Assembly (NCBI GenBank): GCA_903838565.1
Contig: CAILZB010000104.1
Span: 1 to 64,000 of the forward strand
Origin: an uncultured beta proteobacterium
Lineage (GTDB): Bacteria; Pseudomonadota; Gammaproteobacteria; Burkholderiales; Burkholderiaceae_C
Reading direction: 5' to 3'
DNA: 64,000 nt
Part shown: positions 47,085 to 57,545 of the stretch, piece after piece
Position numbering within the stretch: position 1 is the stretch's first letter
How the letters are laid out: each line of letters starts with the position of its first letter
Notes under the pieces: model-generated
Databases searched by the model: none
Seen by the model: only the letters and a program-made list of their open reading frames with translations
Told to the model about the DNA's origin: nothing
Program-made: the position numbers and the translations under genes

Positions 47085-47639
47085 TCAGACGCGCTTGCGG
47101 TATTCGCCGGTGCGGGTGTCGATTTCGACCTTGTCGCCCTGTGCCACGAAGATCGGGATGCCGATGTCGAAGCCGGTGGCGATCTTGGCCGGCTTGAGCA
47201 CCTTGCCGGAGGTGTCGCCCTTGACGGCGGGCTCGGTCCAGGTGATTTCGCGCACCACGCTGGTGGGCAGTTCCACGGAGATGGCCTTGCCGTCATAAAA
47301 GACGACTTCGACTTCCATGCCGTCTTCCAGGTAGTTGAGCGAGTCGCCCATGTTCTCGGCTTCGACTTCGTACTGGTTGAACTCGGCATCCATGCAGACG
47401 TACATCGGGTCGGCAAAGTAGGTGTAGGTGCAGTCCTTCTTGTCGAGGATGACCTGATCGAGCTTGTCGTCGGCCTTGAACACGACTTCGGTGCCGAAGT
47501 TGGCGATCAGGCTTTTCAGCTTCATGCGCACGGTGGCCGAATTGCGGCCGCCACGGCTGTATTCGGTCTTCAGGACGACCATGGGGTCTTTGCCGTGCAT
47601 GATCACGTTGCCAGCGCGGATTTCTTGAGCAATTTTCAT
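47085..47639 (-). CDS. efp: Elongation factor P (arginine-32 type)
   Basis: 184 residues from the ATG at 47639 ([10 protein letters not shown]); the frame runs 46 codons further upstream without similarity. The three-domain EF-P is complete, ending [14 protein letters not shown]. The tip of domain I reads [14 protein letters not shown], placing Arg32 where E. coli has the beta-lysylated Lys34. This is the form rhamnosylated by EarP, and earP is the next gene upstream. EF-P rescues ribosomes stalled at polyproline. Confidence 0.97.
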   Translation of the reverse strand: MKIAQEIRAGNVIMHGKDPMVVLKTEYSRGGRNSATVRMKLKSLIANFGTEVVFKADDKLDQVILDKKDCTYTYFADPMYVCMDAEFNQYEVEAENMGDSLNYLEDGMEVEVVFYDGKAISVELPTSVVREITWTEPAVKGDTSGKVLKPAKIATGFDIGIPIFVAQGDKVEIDTRTGEYRKRV

Positions 47640-47751
47640 AACGATGGTTGACTTTGCCGTCAGGCCCATTTCCCGGTTGCCTGACGTATAGACCGCTGTC
47701 TGCGGCGGGTGCGCGAAGCGGACAGTTTTGTTGACCGGATGGCGCGAAGCC

Positions 47752-48825
47752 TCAGATTTTAGCTGTTTTTTCGACAAAACGCATGAGTTGCCGGGTCAAG
47801 TCGGCCTGCTGCAGCAGCCGCGCCCGCGCCGCCAGCGCGCTTTCGCCCCAGGATTCCAGGTCCAGGGCGGGCAGGGGCGAGAGAATCAGACCGTTCCAGA
47901 CCCGGTGGAACTGCCGCAGCGAGGCCGGCGCCGGCAGCATTTCCAGAAACGCTTCCAGCTTGCTTGCATGCGCATCGTCGGCCTGCGCGTAGATGTTCCA
48001 GACCAAGGGTTTGCCAGCCCACAGCGCCCGCACCAGTGAGTCCTCGCCGCGCACGAAGTTCAGGTCGCAGGCCCACAGCAGGTGGTCGTAGTCGCGCTGG
48101 CTCAAGGGGTCAAGCCAGGTCAGGGAGAGGGATCCCGTGTCGCTGCGCTGCTGCAGCACAGCATGTACCGCGGCTTGCGCGCGGCCCGCCGCCACCAGCA
48201 AGCGCGTGGGCTGGGGTCCGGCCATCAGCTGCTCCAGCAGCGCACCCAGAGCCGGCGGCTCGTAGCAGAAGAGTGAGATCAGGCGCTCACCGCTGAAGCC
48301 TATGCCTTGCTGCGCCAGCCATGCCTGGCGGTCGAAAGCGCATTGGCGTTGTTCCAGATCGACCTCGCGCAGCAGGCCGCCGGTGGCCGCGGTGAAGCCG
48401 GGGTAGAAGAAATGTTTGGTCAGCCCCTTGCCGGGCCCGTGCAGCACGGGCGAGGGCAGGCCGTGGCAGCGCTCCACATAGGTTTCGGCGCTGAGGTATT
48501 CCAGGTTGATCCAGACCGGAGCGCGCTGCCCGGGCTCGGCAAAGTGCGCCACCCACGCCAGCTCCAGTTCGCAACCGAAGGCTTCGATCACCACGTCGGC
48601 GCGCGGCATCTGCTGCAGCTGCGCCGGCGTCGCGGTCGACCACGGTAGCACCTGCACGCCGGCACAGCCCTGGGGCGCCATCCAGGCCAGCGCGGACGCG
48701 TTGTCGACGCAGAGCCTGACCTGTTGTCCGCGCGCCGCCAGATCCGCGCACAGGCGCCAGCAGACACCGATGTCGCCATGGTTGTCGATGACTTTGCAAA
48801 AAATATCCCAGCGCAGCGAGTTCAC
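47752..48825 (-). CDS. earP: EF-P arginine rhamnosyltransferase EarP
   Basis: 357 residues from a GTG at 48825; ATGs at 48870/48873 would reach into the divergent uvrC gene. The hallmark N-terminus is [20 protein letters not shown]. The C-terminal nucleotide-sugar site includes [26 protein letters not shown]. EarP transfers rhamnose from dTDP-rhamnose to Arg32 of EF-P. It lies immediately upstream of efp on the same strand, 112 bases apart. The start codon is the least certain point. Confidence 0.93.
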   Translation of the reverse strand: MNSLRWDIFCKVIDNHGDIGVCWRLCADLAARGQQVRLCVDNASALAWMAPQGCAGVQVLPWSTATPAQLQQMPRADVVIEAFGCELELAWVAHFAEPGQRAPVWINLEYLSAETYVERCHGLPSPVLHGPGKGLTKHFFYPGFTAATGGLLREVDLEQRQCAFDRQAWLAQQGIGFSGERLISLFCYEPPALGALLEQLMAGPQPTRLLVAAGRAQAAVHAVLQQRSDTGSLSLTWLDPLSQRDYDHLLWACDLNFVRGEDSLVRALWAGKPLVWNIYAQADDAHASKLEAFLEMLPAPASLRQFHRVWNGLILSPLPALDLESWGESALAARARLLQQADLTRQLMRFVEKTAKI

Positions 48826-48851
48826 GCCCAGGATTGTCCACAATACGCGCC

Positions 48852-50837
48852 ATGGCTGAACTCCCCTCATCAAAACACCCGGCGCAACTGCTGAGCGAAG
48901 TGGCCGCGCTGCCGGCGTTGCCGGGCGTGTACCGCTATTTCGACGCTGACGGCGGCGTGCTCTACGTGGGCAAGGCGGGGGACCTGAAGAAGCGCGTGTC
49001 CAGCTATTTCCAGAAGACGCACGACGGCACGCGCATCGGCCACATGGTGAGCCGCATCGTGCGCATGGAGACCACGGTGGTGCGTTCCGAGGCCGAGGCG
49101 CTGCTGCTGGAAAACAACCTGATCAAGACGCTGCACCCCAAGTACAACATCCTGTTTCGCGACGACAAGAGCTACCCCTACCTCAAGCTCAGCGGTACGC
49201 GCGCCAGCGACGGCGTGGTGATCCCGGGCAGCGCCAGCCCCGCCGCTTATGCGCGCATGGGCTATTACCGCGGTGGCGTGGACAAGCGACACCGGTTTTT
49301 CGGACCCTATCCCAGCGCCTGGGCGGTGAAGGAGACGATACAGCTGCTGCAAAAGGTGTTTCGCTTGCGCACCTGCGAAGACTCGGTCTTCGGCAACCGC
49401 ACCCGGCCCTGCCTTTTGTACCAGATCAAGCGCTGCTCCGGGCCCTGCGTGGGCCTGATCGCGCCTGAGGACTATGTGCAGGACGTGCGCAACGCGGAGG
49501 CCTTTCTGGAGGGCCACGCGCAGTCCCTGCTGCAGAACCTGGAGGCGCGCATGCAGGCGCACGCCGCGGCGCTGGAGTTCGAACAGGCGGCAGAAGTGCG
49601 CAATCAGATTGCGGCGCTGTCCAAGGTGCTGCACCAGCAGTCGGTGGAGACGCAGACGGATCACGACGCGGACATCCTGGCGGTGCGGGTGCAGGGCGGG
49701 CGTGCCTGCGTGAACCTGGCGATGGTGCGCGGCGGCCGGCATCTGGGCGATCGACCTTACTTTCCGTCGCACGTGCAGGAGGCGTGCGAGCTGATGCGCG
49801 CCGAGGAGGAACTGCTCGAAGGCGACGCTGCGCCAGCGCCCGAAGTCGACGTGGCGGTGCAGGTGCTGCAGGCCTTCATCGCCCAGCACTATCTGGACGT
49901 GCCGGTGCCGCCTTCCCTGATCACGAGCGTGGCGGTGGATCCAACCTTGATCGAGGCCCTGTCGCTGCAGTCGGGCGTGAAGGTGAGCGCCCAACACCAG
50001 CCGCGCGAGCAGCGGCGCCTGTGGCTGGAGATGGCGCAGACCAACGCCGACATCGCGCTGGCGCGCCTGCTGGCCGAAGAAGGCTCGCAGCAGGCGCGCA
50101 CGCGCGCGCTGGCGGACGCGCTGGACCTGGCGGTCGCCGACCTGGACGCCTTGCGCATCGAGTGCTTCGACATCTCGCACACCGCGGGCGAGTCCACGCA
50201 GGCTTCTTGTGTGGTGTTCGCCCAGCACAAGATGCAAAGCGCGCAGTACCGTCGCTACAACATCGAGGGCATCACCGGTGGCGACGACTACGCTGCGATG
50301 CGCCAGGTGCTGGAGCGCCGCTACGGCAAACTGGCGCAGGCCATGCGAGAAGCCGCTTCCAGCGGAACCAATGGTCTGGGCAGCGTGCGTCTGCCGGACC
50401 TGGTGCTGATCGATGGCGGGCGCGGCCAGGTGGGCGTGGCGCGCGAAGTGTTCGAGTCGCTGGGGCTGGACCTGTCGGTGATCGTGGGCGTGGAGAAAGG
50501 CGAGGGCCGCAAGGTGGGGCTGGAGGAACTGGTGTTTGCCGACGGCCGCGACAAGGCCTATCTGGGCAAGGACTCGGCCGCGCTCATGCTGGTGGCGCAG
50601 ATCCGCGACGAGGCGCACCGCTTTGCCATCACCGGCATGCGCGCGCAGCGCGCCAAGGTGCGGGTGGGCGCCAGCAAGATCGAGGACATTCCCGGCATCG
50701 GCCCGAAGAAGCGCGCGGCACTGCTGCAGCGCTTTGGCGGCATCCGGGGCGTGGCGGCAGCGGGCGTGGACGACATCGCCACGGTCGAGGGCATCTCGCG
50801 CACGCTGGCGGAAGAAATTCATCGGGCCCTGCACTGA
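48852..50837 (+). CDS. uvrC: Excinuclease ABC subunit C
   Basis: 661 residues from the ATG at 48852. The GIY-YIG nuclease domain is [20 protein letters not shown], a UVR motif lies at about residue 240 ([20 protein letters not shown]), the RNase H-like second nuclease carries [17 protein letters not shown], and the end has two helix-hairpin-helix motifs ([16 protein letters not shown]). UvrC makes both cuts in nucleotide excision repair. pgsA follows after 30 bases, a conserved pairing. Confidence 0.96.
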   Translation: MAELPSSKHPAQLLSEVAALPALPGVYRYFDADGGVLYVGKAGDLKKRVSSYFQKTHDGTRIGHMVSRIVRMETTVVRSEAEALLLENNLIKTLHPKYNILFRDDKSYPYLKLSGTRASDGVVIPGSASPAAYARMGYYRGGVDKRHRFFGPYPSAWAVKETIQLLQKVFRLRTCEDSVFGNRTRPCLLYQIKRCSGPCVGLIAPEDYVQDVRNAEAFLEGHAQSLLQNLEARMQAHAAALEFEQAAEVRNQIAALSKVLHQQSVETQTDHDADILAVRVQGGRACVNLAMVRGGRHLGDRPYFPSHVQEACELMRAEEELLEGDAAPAPEVDVAVQVLQAFIAQHYLDVPVPPSLITSVAVDPTLIEALSLQSGVKVSAQHQPREQRRLWLEMAQTNADIALARLLAEEGSQQARTRALADALDLAVADLDALRIECFDISHTAGESTQASCVVFAQHKMQSAQYRRYNIEGITGGDDYAAMRQVLERRYGKLAQAMREAASSGTNGLGSVRLPDLVLIDGGRGQVGVAREVFESLGLDLSVIVGVEKGEGRKVGLEELVFADGRDKAYLGKDSAALMLVAQIRDEAHRFAITGMRAQRAKVRVGASKIEDIPGIGPKKRAALLQRFGGIRGVAAAGVDDIATVEGISRTLAEEIHRALH

Positions 50838-50867
50838 CGCGGCCTTCGCGCATGACACAATCGCGCC

Positions 50868-51443
50868 ATGTTCCTGACGATCCCCACCATCATGACCTGG
50901 ACGCGCATCGCCGCGATTCCGCTCATCGTGGGGGTGTTCTACCTGCCCGAATCCTTCGGCTCGGTGGCCGACAAGAACCTCATCGCCACCATCATGTTCG
51001 TGGTCTTTGCCATGACCGACTGGCTCGACGGCTATCTGGCACGTCGCCTGAATCAGACGTCGGCGTTTGGCGCCTTCCTGGACCCGGTGGCCGACAAGAT
51101 ACTGGTGTGCGCCAGCGTGCTGGTGCTGGTGCATCTGAACCGTGCCGACGTCTTTGTCGGGCTCATCATCATCGGGCGCGAAATTGCGATCTCGGCGCTG
51201 CGCGAGTGGATGGCGCAGATCGGCGCCACCAAGAGCGTGGCAGTGCACATGATAGGCAAGGTCAAGACCGTGGTGCAGATGATCGCGATTCCCTTTCTGC
51301 TGTTCAACGGCATGCTGTTTGGCCTGATCGACACCCATGTCTGGGGCGTGTGGTTGATCTGGCTTGCCGCCGTGCTGACGGTGTGGTCGATGGTGTATTA
51401 CATGCAAAAAGCCTTGCCGGAAATTCGTGCGAGAGCTAAGTAA
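50868..51443 (+). CDS. pgsA: CDP-diacylglycerol-glycerol-3-phosphate 3-phosphatidyltransferase
   Basis: 191 residues. The CDP-alcohol phosphotransferase signature DGxxAR(8x)GxxxDxxxD is complete in WLDGYLARRLNQTSAFG and FLDPVADK. Four to five membrane helices are visible. It commits CDP-diacylglycerol to phosphatidylglycerol synthesis in the inner membrane. It follows uvrC and precedes the DMT transporter. Confidence 0.95.
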   Translation: MFLTIPTIMTWTRIAAIPLIVGVFYLPESFGSVADKNLIATIMFVVFAMTDWLDGYLARRLNQTSAFGAFLDPVADKILVCASVLVLVHLNRADVFVGLIIIGREIAISALREWMAQIGATKSVAVHMIGKVKTVVQMIAIPFLLFNGMLFGLIDTHVWGVWLIWLAAVLTVWSMVYYMQKALPEIRARAK

Positions 51444-51459
51444 TCGGTTGACCCGACTC

Positions 51460-52317
51460 ATGCCAGCAGTCTTCGTGCTGATCTGGAGCACCGGCTTCAT
51501 CGTGGCGCGCTTTGGCATGCCGTATGCGCCGCCGATGACGTTTCTGGCCTGGCGCTACGCACTCTCCATCCTGTGTTTTCTGCCCTGGATCGCGTGGTCG
51601 CGTGTGCCCTGGCCCGCGACCACGAATCAGTGGCTGCACCTGGGCGTCACGGGCGTGCTGATGCACGCGGTCTATCTGGGCGGAGTCTGGGCCGCCGTCA
51701 AGCTGGGCATGGGCTCAGGCCTGTCGGCGCTGATCGTGGGCCTGCAGCCGGTGCTGACGGCGGTGTGGCTGTCGGCCACGGGAGGGCGGGTGACGCGGCG
51801 ACAGTGGTGGGGCCTGACGCTGGGCCTGACGGGTCTGGTGCTGGTCGTGTCACGAAAATTCGGGCAGGGCGGCGAGGCGAACGCGCTGAACCTGTCGCTG
51901 GCGGGGCTGGCGCTGTTGGGCATCACCGCCGGCACGCTGTACCAGAAGCGATTCATTCAACCCTGCGATGTGCGCAGCGCCAACACCGTGCAACTGATGG
52001 CCGCGCTGCTGGTCACGCTGCCGCTGGCGCTGCTGGAGCCGCAGACGATGCAATGGAACCTGTCTCTGACGGCGGCCATGGCCTGGTCGGTGCTGGCGCT
52101 GACCGTGGGTGGCAGCTCGCTGCTGTATCTTTTGATCCAACGCGGCGCGGCCACGAGCGTGACCGTGCTCATGTATCTGGTGCCGCCAACCACGGCCTTG
52201 CTGGCCTGGTTTATCTTTGACGAGCCCATCACGCTCGTCACTTGCGGCGGCATTGCGCTCACGGCGCTGGGGGTGAGCCTGGTGGTGCGTCCAGCGCGCA
52301 CCGTGGTGATGACTTGA
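51460..52317 (+). CDS. EamA/DMT-family transporter
   Basis: 285 residues from the ATG at 51460. TTG at 51448 and GTG at 51427 are alternatives, and no convincing ribosome-binding site decides between them. Ten transmembrane helices are arranged as two EamA repeats (first IWSTGFIVARFGMPYAPPM; second LALLGITAGTLYQKRFI). Members export amino acids, purines or other metabolites; the substrate cannot be deduced. Confidence 0.88.
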   Translation: MPAVFVLIWSTGFIVARFGMPYAPPMTFLAWRYALSILCFLPWIAWSRVPWPATTNQWLHLGVTGVLMHAVYLGGVWAAVKLGMGSGLSALIVGLQPVLTAVWLSATGGRVTRRQWWGLTLGLTGLVLVVSRKFGQGGEANALNLSLAGLALLGITAGTLYQKRFIQPCDVRSANTVQLMAALLVTLPLALLEPQTMQWNLSLTAAMAWSVLALTVGGSSLLYLLIQRGAATSVTVLMYLVPPTTALLAWFIFDEPITLVTCGGIALTALGVSLVVRPARTVVMT

Positions 52318-52327
52318 GGAGATCGAC

Positions 52328-53407
<1,080 letters not shown>

Positions 53408-53685
53408 ACGCGTCCTGTCAATAGGGAAAACAAGAGGGGTGCAACGCCCCACAAAAGCGGCAGGATGTCACAGGGCGCATGCGTGAAACCGAATAGAATT
53501 GCCCTCCGCGCTGTTGTTGCGCCGCCGTGTTTTCGGGAATGAAAAGAGGTCCTTGGCACACGGCGGGCAGCCCCAGTTCCGAGCGTGCGCGCCGACTCCC
53601 ACACCCTGAGCCGACACCACAACATTCATGCCGTCGCGCCGCAAGGCGAAACCGATCAACGCTACTTCCGTAAGAGGGGACCTTT

Positions 53686-53958
53686 GTGAATAAGACCGAA
53701 CTGATTGAACACATCGCAAAACACGCTGACATTTCCAAGGCTGCGGCCGCCCGCGCTTTAGACTCCACCATCGGTGCCGTCAAGACCACGCTGAAAAAGG
53801 GCGGCTCTGTGTCGCTGGTGGGTTTTGGCACCTTTGCCGTGGGCAAACGCGCGGCGCGCACGGGTCGAAATCCGCGCACCGGTGCTGCGATTAAAATCAA
53901 GGCAGCCAAGGTACCCAAGTTCCGTCCAGGCAAGGCGTTGAAAGATCACTTGAACTGA
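53686..53958 (+). CDS. hupB: HU-type histone-like DNA-binding protein
   Basis: 90 residues with a GTG start preceded by AGAGGGGA. It reads [20 protein letters not shown] and contains the DNA-binding arm around [16 protein letters not shown] bends DNA non-specifically in the nucleoid. It stands alone ahead of tRNA-Val, ppiD and tRNA-His. The 278 bases upstream (53408-53685) hold no other gene and no promoter I can defend. Confidence 0.95.
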   Translation: MNKTELIEHIAKHADISKAAAARALDSTIGAVKTTLKKGGSVSLVGFGTFAVGKRAARTGRNPRTGAAIKIKAAKVPKFRPGKALKDHLN

Positions 53959-54032
53959 GCTCCATGCATGGTGTGCAAAGCACCCCGTGCCATCAGATTC
54001 AGTCGATGTCACGTTAGGAATTTGGTTCTGCA

Positions 54033-54108
54033 GGGTGCTTAGCTCAGTTGGTAGAGCGTCTGCCTTACACGCAGAATGTCGGCGGTTCGAGACCGTCAGC
54101 ACCCACCA
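54033..54108 (+). tRNA. tRNA-Val (anticodon TAC)
   Basis: 76 bases with an encoded CCA. Acceptor GGGTGCT/AGCACCC, anticodon stem TCTGC/GCAGA around CTTACAC, T arm GGTTCGAGACC (the GTTCGA core intact). Confidence 0.97.
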
Positions 54109-54115
54109 CCCAAGC

Positions 54116-54143
54116 AAAGGCGAACACTGAGTTCGCCTTTTTT
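54116..54143 (+). terminator. Terminator after tRNA-Val
   Basis: AAAGGCGAA pairs with TTCGCCTTT around a seven-base loop and continues into more T. It lies seven bases after the tRNA and 27 bases before the ppiD start. Confidence 0.85.
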
Positions 54144-54170
54144 GTTGTTTCGCACTCGGAGAGTTTCAGT

Positions 54171-56105
54171 ATGTTTGATTTCGTCCGCAAGCACACCCGG
54201 ATCATGCAGTTCCTGCTGTTCTTGTTGATCGTTCCGTCCTTTTTGCTGTTCGGGATCGAAGGCTACAGCCGCTTTCGCGACAAGGGCGAGACCGTGGCCG
54301 AGGTCAATGGTCAGGACATCAGCCAGGTCGAGTGGGACAACGCGCACAAGCAGGAAGTCGAGCGCATCCGCGCCTCGAGTCCGAACGTGGACCCCAAGCT
54401 GCTGGATTCGCCACGGGCGCGCTACGCCACGCTGGAGCGTCTGGTGCACGACCGCGTGCTGGCAGCGGCAGCCGACAAGGCGGGACTCGTGACCTCGGAC
54501 CAGCGCCTGCGCCGCGCCCTGCTGGAGGATCCCACCATTGCCGCGCTGCGCCAGCCTGACGGCGCGCTCGACAAGGACCGCTATCGGCAACTGGTGTCGC
54601 AGCAAGGCCTCTCGCCCGAAGGGTTTGAAGCGCGGATCCGCTCCGACATCTCGAGCCACCAAGTCACGGCCGGCGTCACCGGCACAGGCTTTGCCCCGGC
54701 CGCGCTGGCGGACCTGGCGGTGAATGCGTTCCTGGAGCACCGCGAGGTCCAGGTGGCACGCTTCAACGCCGCCGATTTCGCCGCCAAGGCGTCGATCACC
54801 GACGCCGATATGGACGCCTTCTACCAGGCGAACCAGGCCATGTTCCAGACGCCCGAGCAGGCCAGCATCGAATACGTGGTGCTGGATCTGGACGCCGTGA
54901 AGAAATCCTTGGTGCTGAACGAAGCGGATCTGAAAACCTACTACGAACAGAACCAGGAACGGCTCAGCGGCAAGGAAGAGCGCCGCGCCAGCCACATCCT
55001 GATCGAGTCGCCCAAGAGCGCTGCGCCCGAGGCGCGGCTCAAGGCCAAGGCGCGCGCTCAGGAACTGCTGGCCGCGGTGCAAAAGGCGCCCGACAGTTTT
55101 GCCGAACTGGCGAAGAAGAACTCGCAGGACGTGGGTTCTGCCGCCAATGGTGGCGACCTCGATTTCTTCACGCGCGGAACCATGCTCAAACCGTTTGAGG
55201 ACGCGGCGTTTGCGCTGAAGAAGGGCGAGATCAGCGCCGTGGTGGAAACCGACTACGGCTACCACATCATCAAGCTCACCGACGTCAAGACGCCCAAGCA
55301 GCGCAGCTTCGAGGAAGTGCGCCCGCAGATTGAGGCCGACCTGATGAAACAGCAGGCGCAGCGCAAGTTTGCCGAAACCGCAGAGATCTTCACCAACACC
55401 GTGTACGAGCAGTCGGACAGCCTCAAGCCTGCGGCGGATCGCCTCAAGCTGGAAGTGCACACGGCCAGTGCGCTGATGCGCCAGCCCGCGGCCGGCGTGA
55501 AGGGCGTTCTGGCCAATCCCAAATTCCTGGCTGCCATCTTCTCACCCGACTCGGTGGAGAAGAAGCGCAATACCGAGGCTGTGGAAATTGCTCCCAACCA
55601 GCTGGTGTCAGGCCGGATCGTGCAATACGCGCCGGCGCGCACGCTGCCCCTGGCCGAAGTCAAGGCTCAGGTGCGCGAGCGCCTGCAGGCGTCGCGCGGC
55701 GCCGAGCTGGCGAAGAAAGAAGGCATGAGCCAGCTGGCCGCCTGGAAGGCCAAGCCCGACAGCGCCACGCTGCCCGCGGCCATCAATGTGTCGCGCGATC
55801 AGCCGCAGAATCAGCCTGCAGCCCTGGTGGAGGCGGCGCTTCGTGCCGACACTTCGGCGCTGCCGGCCTTCGTCGGGGTCGACCTGGGCGCGCAGGGCTA
55901 CGCTGTGGTCAAGGTCAACAAGACCCTGGCTCGCACCGGTGTCACCGACGAAAGCGCCAAGCAGGATCGGGCTCAATACACGCAGGCTTGGGTCACAGCA
56001 GAAAACGCGGCCTACTACCAGCTGCTGAAAGAGCGCTTCAAGGTCAAGATCAACGCCGCCAAGGGCGACGGAAAAACAGACACGGCCTCGCCCGCCGCAC
56101 CGTGA
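54171..56105 (+). CDS. ppiD: Peptidyl-prolyl isomerase PpiD-like periplasmic chaperone
   Basis: 644 residues from the ATG at 54171; the upstream frame runs back through tRNA-Val and is not coding. One N-terminal transmembrane helix ([18 protein letters not shown], residues ~12-31) anchors a SurA-like N-terminal chaperone domain (~35-160). A parvulin domain at ~265-375 includes [29 protein letters not shown] and [12 protein letters not shown]. It helps outer-membrane and secreted proteins fold at the inner membrane's periplasmic side. Confidence 0.93.
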   Translation: MFDFVRKHTRIMQFLLFLLIVPSFLLFGIEGYSRFRDKGETVAEVNGQDISQVEWDNAHKQEVERIRASSPNVDPKLLDSPRARYATLERLVHDRVLAAAADKAGLVTSDQRLRRALLEDPTIAALRQPDGALDKDRYRQLVSQQGLSPEGFEARIRSDISSHQVTAGVTGTGFAPAALADLAVNAFLEHREVQVARFNAADFAAKASITDADMDAFYQANQAMFQTPEQASIEYVVLDLDAVKKSLVLNEADLKTYYEQNQERLSGKEERRASHILIESPKSAAPEARLKAKARAQELLAAVQKAPDSFAELAKKNSQDVGSAANGGDLDFFTRGTMLKPFEDAAFALKKGEISAVVETDYGYHIIKLTDVKTPKQRSFEEVRPQIEADLMKQQAQRKFAETAEIFTNTVYEQSDSLKPAADRLKLEVHTASALMRQPAAGVKGVLANPKFLAAIFSPDSVEKKRNTEAVEIAPNQLVSGRIVQYAPARTLPLAEVKAQVRERLQASRGAELAKKEGMSQLAAWKAKPDSATLPAAINVSRDQPQNQPAALVEAALRADTSALPAFVGVDLGAQGYAVVKVNKTLARTGVTDESAKQDRAQYTQAWVTAENAAYYQLLKERFKVKINAAKGDGKTDTASPAAP

Positions 56106-56114
56106 CAACACCGC

Positions 56115-56120
56115 TATAAT
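56115..56120 (+). promoter_or_regulatory. Candidate -10 box for tRNA-His
   Basis: A perfect TATAAT lies 12 bases before the tRNA and just after the ppiD stop. No good -35 hexamer is seen at the right distance. Confidence 0.45.
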
Positions 56121-56132
56121 CGAACACTCTGC

Positions 56133-56209
56133 GGTGGCTGTAGCTCAGTTGGTAGAGTCCAGGATTGTGATTCCTGTTGTCGTGGGTTCGAGCCCCATCA
56201 GCCACCCCA
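56133..56209 (+). tRNA. tRNA-His (anticodon GTG)
   Basis: 77 bases including the extra 5' G (56133), opposite the discriminator C, that marks tRNA-His, and an encoded CCA. Acceptor GTGGCTG/CAGCCAC; the anticodon arm CAGGA-TTGTGAT-TCCTG shows GTG. Confidence 0.96.
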
Positions 56210-56221
56210 AGTAAACACTGG

Positions 56222-56254
56222 AAAGCCTGCTATTCAAAAGATAGCAGGCTTTTT
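56222..56254 (+). terminator. Terminator after tRNA-His
   Basis: AAAGCCTGCTAT pairs with ATAGCAGGCTTT around a seven-base loop, with T continuing. It lies 12 bases downstream of the tRNA. Confidence 0.88.
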
Positions 56255-56436
56255 GCTTTTGGGTGCCGCGTAGCCACTGCATAGCCCCCGACACCGATAG
56301 CACCGACAATCGGCGCCCACCTCGCGAAGGCCTTCCCGATTGAAGTCTGCACCACTTTGATGTCAATATTCCTCGCCACCGTTTGAAGCGTTACTCCGGT
56401 TGCCCGGTGCACGAGAAATCGCTCGCCGGTTCGCAT
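56255..56436 (-). pseudogene. Possible 3' remnant of a membrane-protein gene
   Basis: A minus-strand frame beginning at 56436 encodes ~60 residues with a hydrophobic WAPIVGAIGVGGYAVATRH stretch, like the glycine-rich helices of EcsC- or DUF697-type proteins. It then runs straight into the tRNA-His terminator, which gives its last residues, so it has no natural end. No ribosome-binding site is evident. It may be a truncated gene left beside the tRNA, or chance. Confidence 0.25.
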
Positions 56437-56480
56437 TACCAGATCATGAGTGACGTGCGATGGCAGTTCCGCAAGAATTG

Positions 56481-56510
56481 AAAAAGGGGCCGATGCAAGT
56501 CGGCCCCTTT
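56481..56510 (-). terminator. Terminator of the small exported-protein gene
   Basis: On the minus strand AAAGGGGCCGA pairs with TCGGCCCCTTT around a six-base loop and runs into further T. It begins 23 bases after the stop at 56533. Confidence 0.88.
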
Positions 56511-56532
56511 CAGTTGGACTAGGCCAGAGTGC

Positions 56533-56796
56533 CTATTTGGCTGCAGATGCCGCAGGTGCAGCAGGCGTAGCAACTTTGGCGTTCTTGGCGGCTTCCTTGG
56601 ATGCCTTCTTGGCAGCATGCTTTTCCGCACGTGTCATCTTCACCTGCTTGGGCGCTGATGCAGAAGCTGCGGGAGCAGTCGCCACAGGGGTGGCGTTAGT
56701 GGTCGTCGCCTTTGGTGCAGCAGGCGCCTGGGCAAACGACACGACAGCCGCAGCTGAAAGCAAAGCGGTAGCGATAAGGGTCTTGATATTGAACAT
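56533..56796 (-). CDS. Small exported Ala/Lys-rich protein of unknown function
   Basis: 87 residues. The N-terminus (MFNIKTLIATALLSAAAVVS, cleavage probably after FAQA) is a good Sec signal peptide. The mature ~65 residues are Ala/Pro/Thr-rich, then basic (MTRAEKHAAKKASKEAAKNA), then Ala/Pro again. There are no catalytic motifs. Its own terminator follows directly, so it is a real single-gene unit. Similar short exported peptides occur in related betaproteobacteria, usually annotated as hypothetical. Confidence 0.75.
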   Translation of the reverse strand: MFNIKTLIATALLSAAAVVSFAQAPAAPKATTTNATPVATAPAASASAPKQVKMTRAEKHAAKKASKEAAKNAKVATPAAPAASAAK

Positions 56797-57015
56797 GGTG
56801 AACTCACTCGTAAAACGACAGTCTCAAAGCTCGGACCGTCTAGAGCGAGCCTGATTTTTTGTCAGGCTTGCATCTACAACGTAGGGTTTTCCCTTGGGTT
56901 GACCGCTATACGTTTCTTTACCGAAGCGCCGGACAGGACCACTGGGCGATGAGATGTCCGACCGGGCTCCCTGTGCCGCTAAGCTGTGTGCATTCGAATC
57001 AACTGGACCGTCAAC

Positions 57016-57342
57016 ATGGCAGGCCGCCACCACTACCACGTCTACGTGATTGAACTGTCGAAGGACGTTCTTCAGCAAGGAAAGTTTTCCAAATGCAATC
57101 CCGACTACGTTCCTGGAAAACCATGCGTCTATGTGGGCATGACGGGACTGGACCCGGACGTGCGTTTTGACAAACACAAGGCGGGAATTCAGTCGAATCG
57201 GTACGTGTATCTTTACGGGGTGAGATTGTTGCCAGACCTCTATGAGGCATACAACCCGATGTCCTACGACACCGCGCGCGAGACAGAGGTTGAGGTAGGG
57301 ATTGCACTGCGCGAAGCCGGCTTCGGAGTTTGGCAGGCGTGA
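57016..57342 (+). CDS. Small stand-alone GIY-YIG-like protein
   Basis: 108 residues from the ATG at 57016; a GTG at 56986 would add ten residues. The N-terminal strand is HHYHVYVIEL (place of GIY), the second CVYVGMTGLDPDVRF (place of YIG, with the conserved Arg), then HKAGIQSN and a C-terminal ARETEVEVGIAL that could supply the catalytic Glu. A ~20-residue insert sits between the GIY and YIG strands. It could be a small nuclease or a degraded relative. It has no operon partner, and a 219-base gap with nothing recognisable precedes it. Confidence 0.6.
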   Translation: MAGRHHYHVYVIELSKDVLQQGKFSKCNPDYVPGKPCVYVGMTGLDPDVRFDKHKAGIQSNRYVYLYGVRLLPDLYEAYNPMSYDTARETEVEVGIALREAGFGVWQA

Positions 57343-57545
57343 GGCAGGCCAGGCGTTTGAAATCATCAGCAATCTCAAGAAACCCGTCCAATCGGCTTTC
57401 GGGCGCCTTGTTGTCTTTGCCACCATGGCTGAAATTTCAAAGCGCGTTCGATTTTTGTCTTCAATGAAAGCATCACTGGGGTTTGATGATGTGCGCAGCG
57501 ATGCCATCCCTCGGCGCGTTTACATCCTTGTGCTTGAATCGGGTG

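Noticed and set aside
53420..53460. GGGGTG/CGCCCC hairpin after the dehydrogenase gene as a terminator
   Set aside because: Short stem with a G-U pair and no T-run; not enough to call.
56145..56229. Minus-strand frame ending in GLEPTTTGITILDSTN
   Set aside because: It is the antisense of tRNA-His and has no gene character.
56824..57507. Minus-strand frame of 227 codons
   Set aside because: Covers the GIY-YIG-like gene on the opposite strand, has no motif, and would end beside the small exported-protein gene without a signal of its own.
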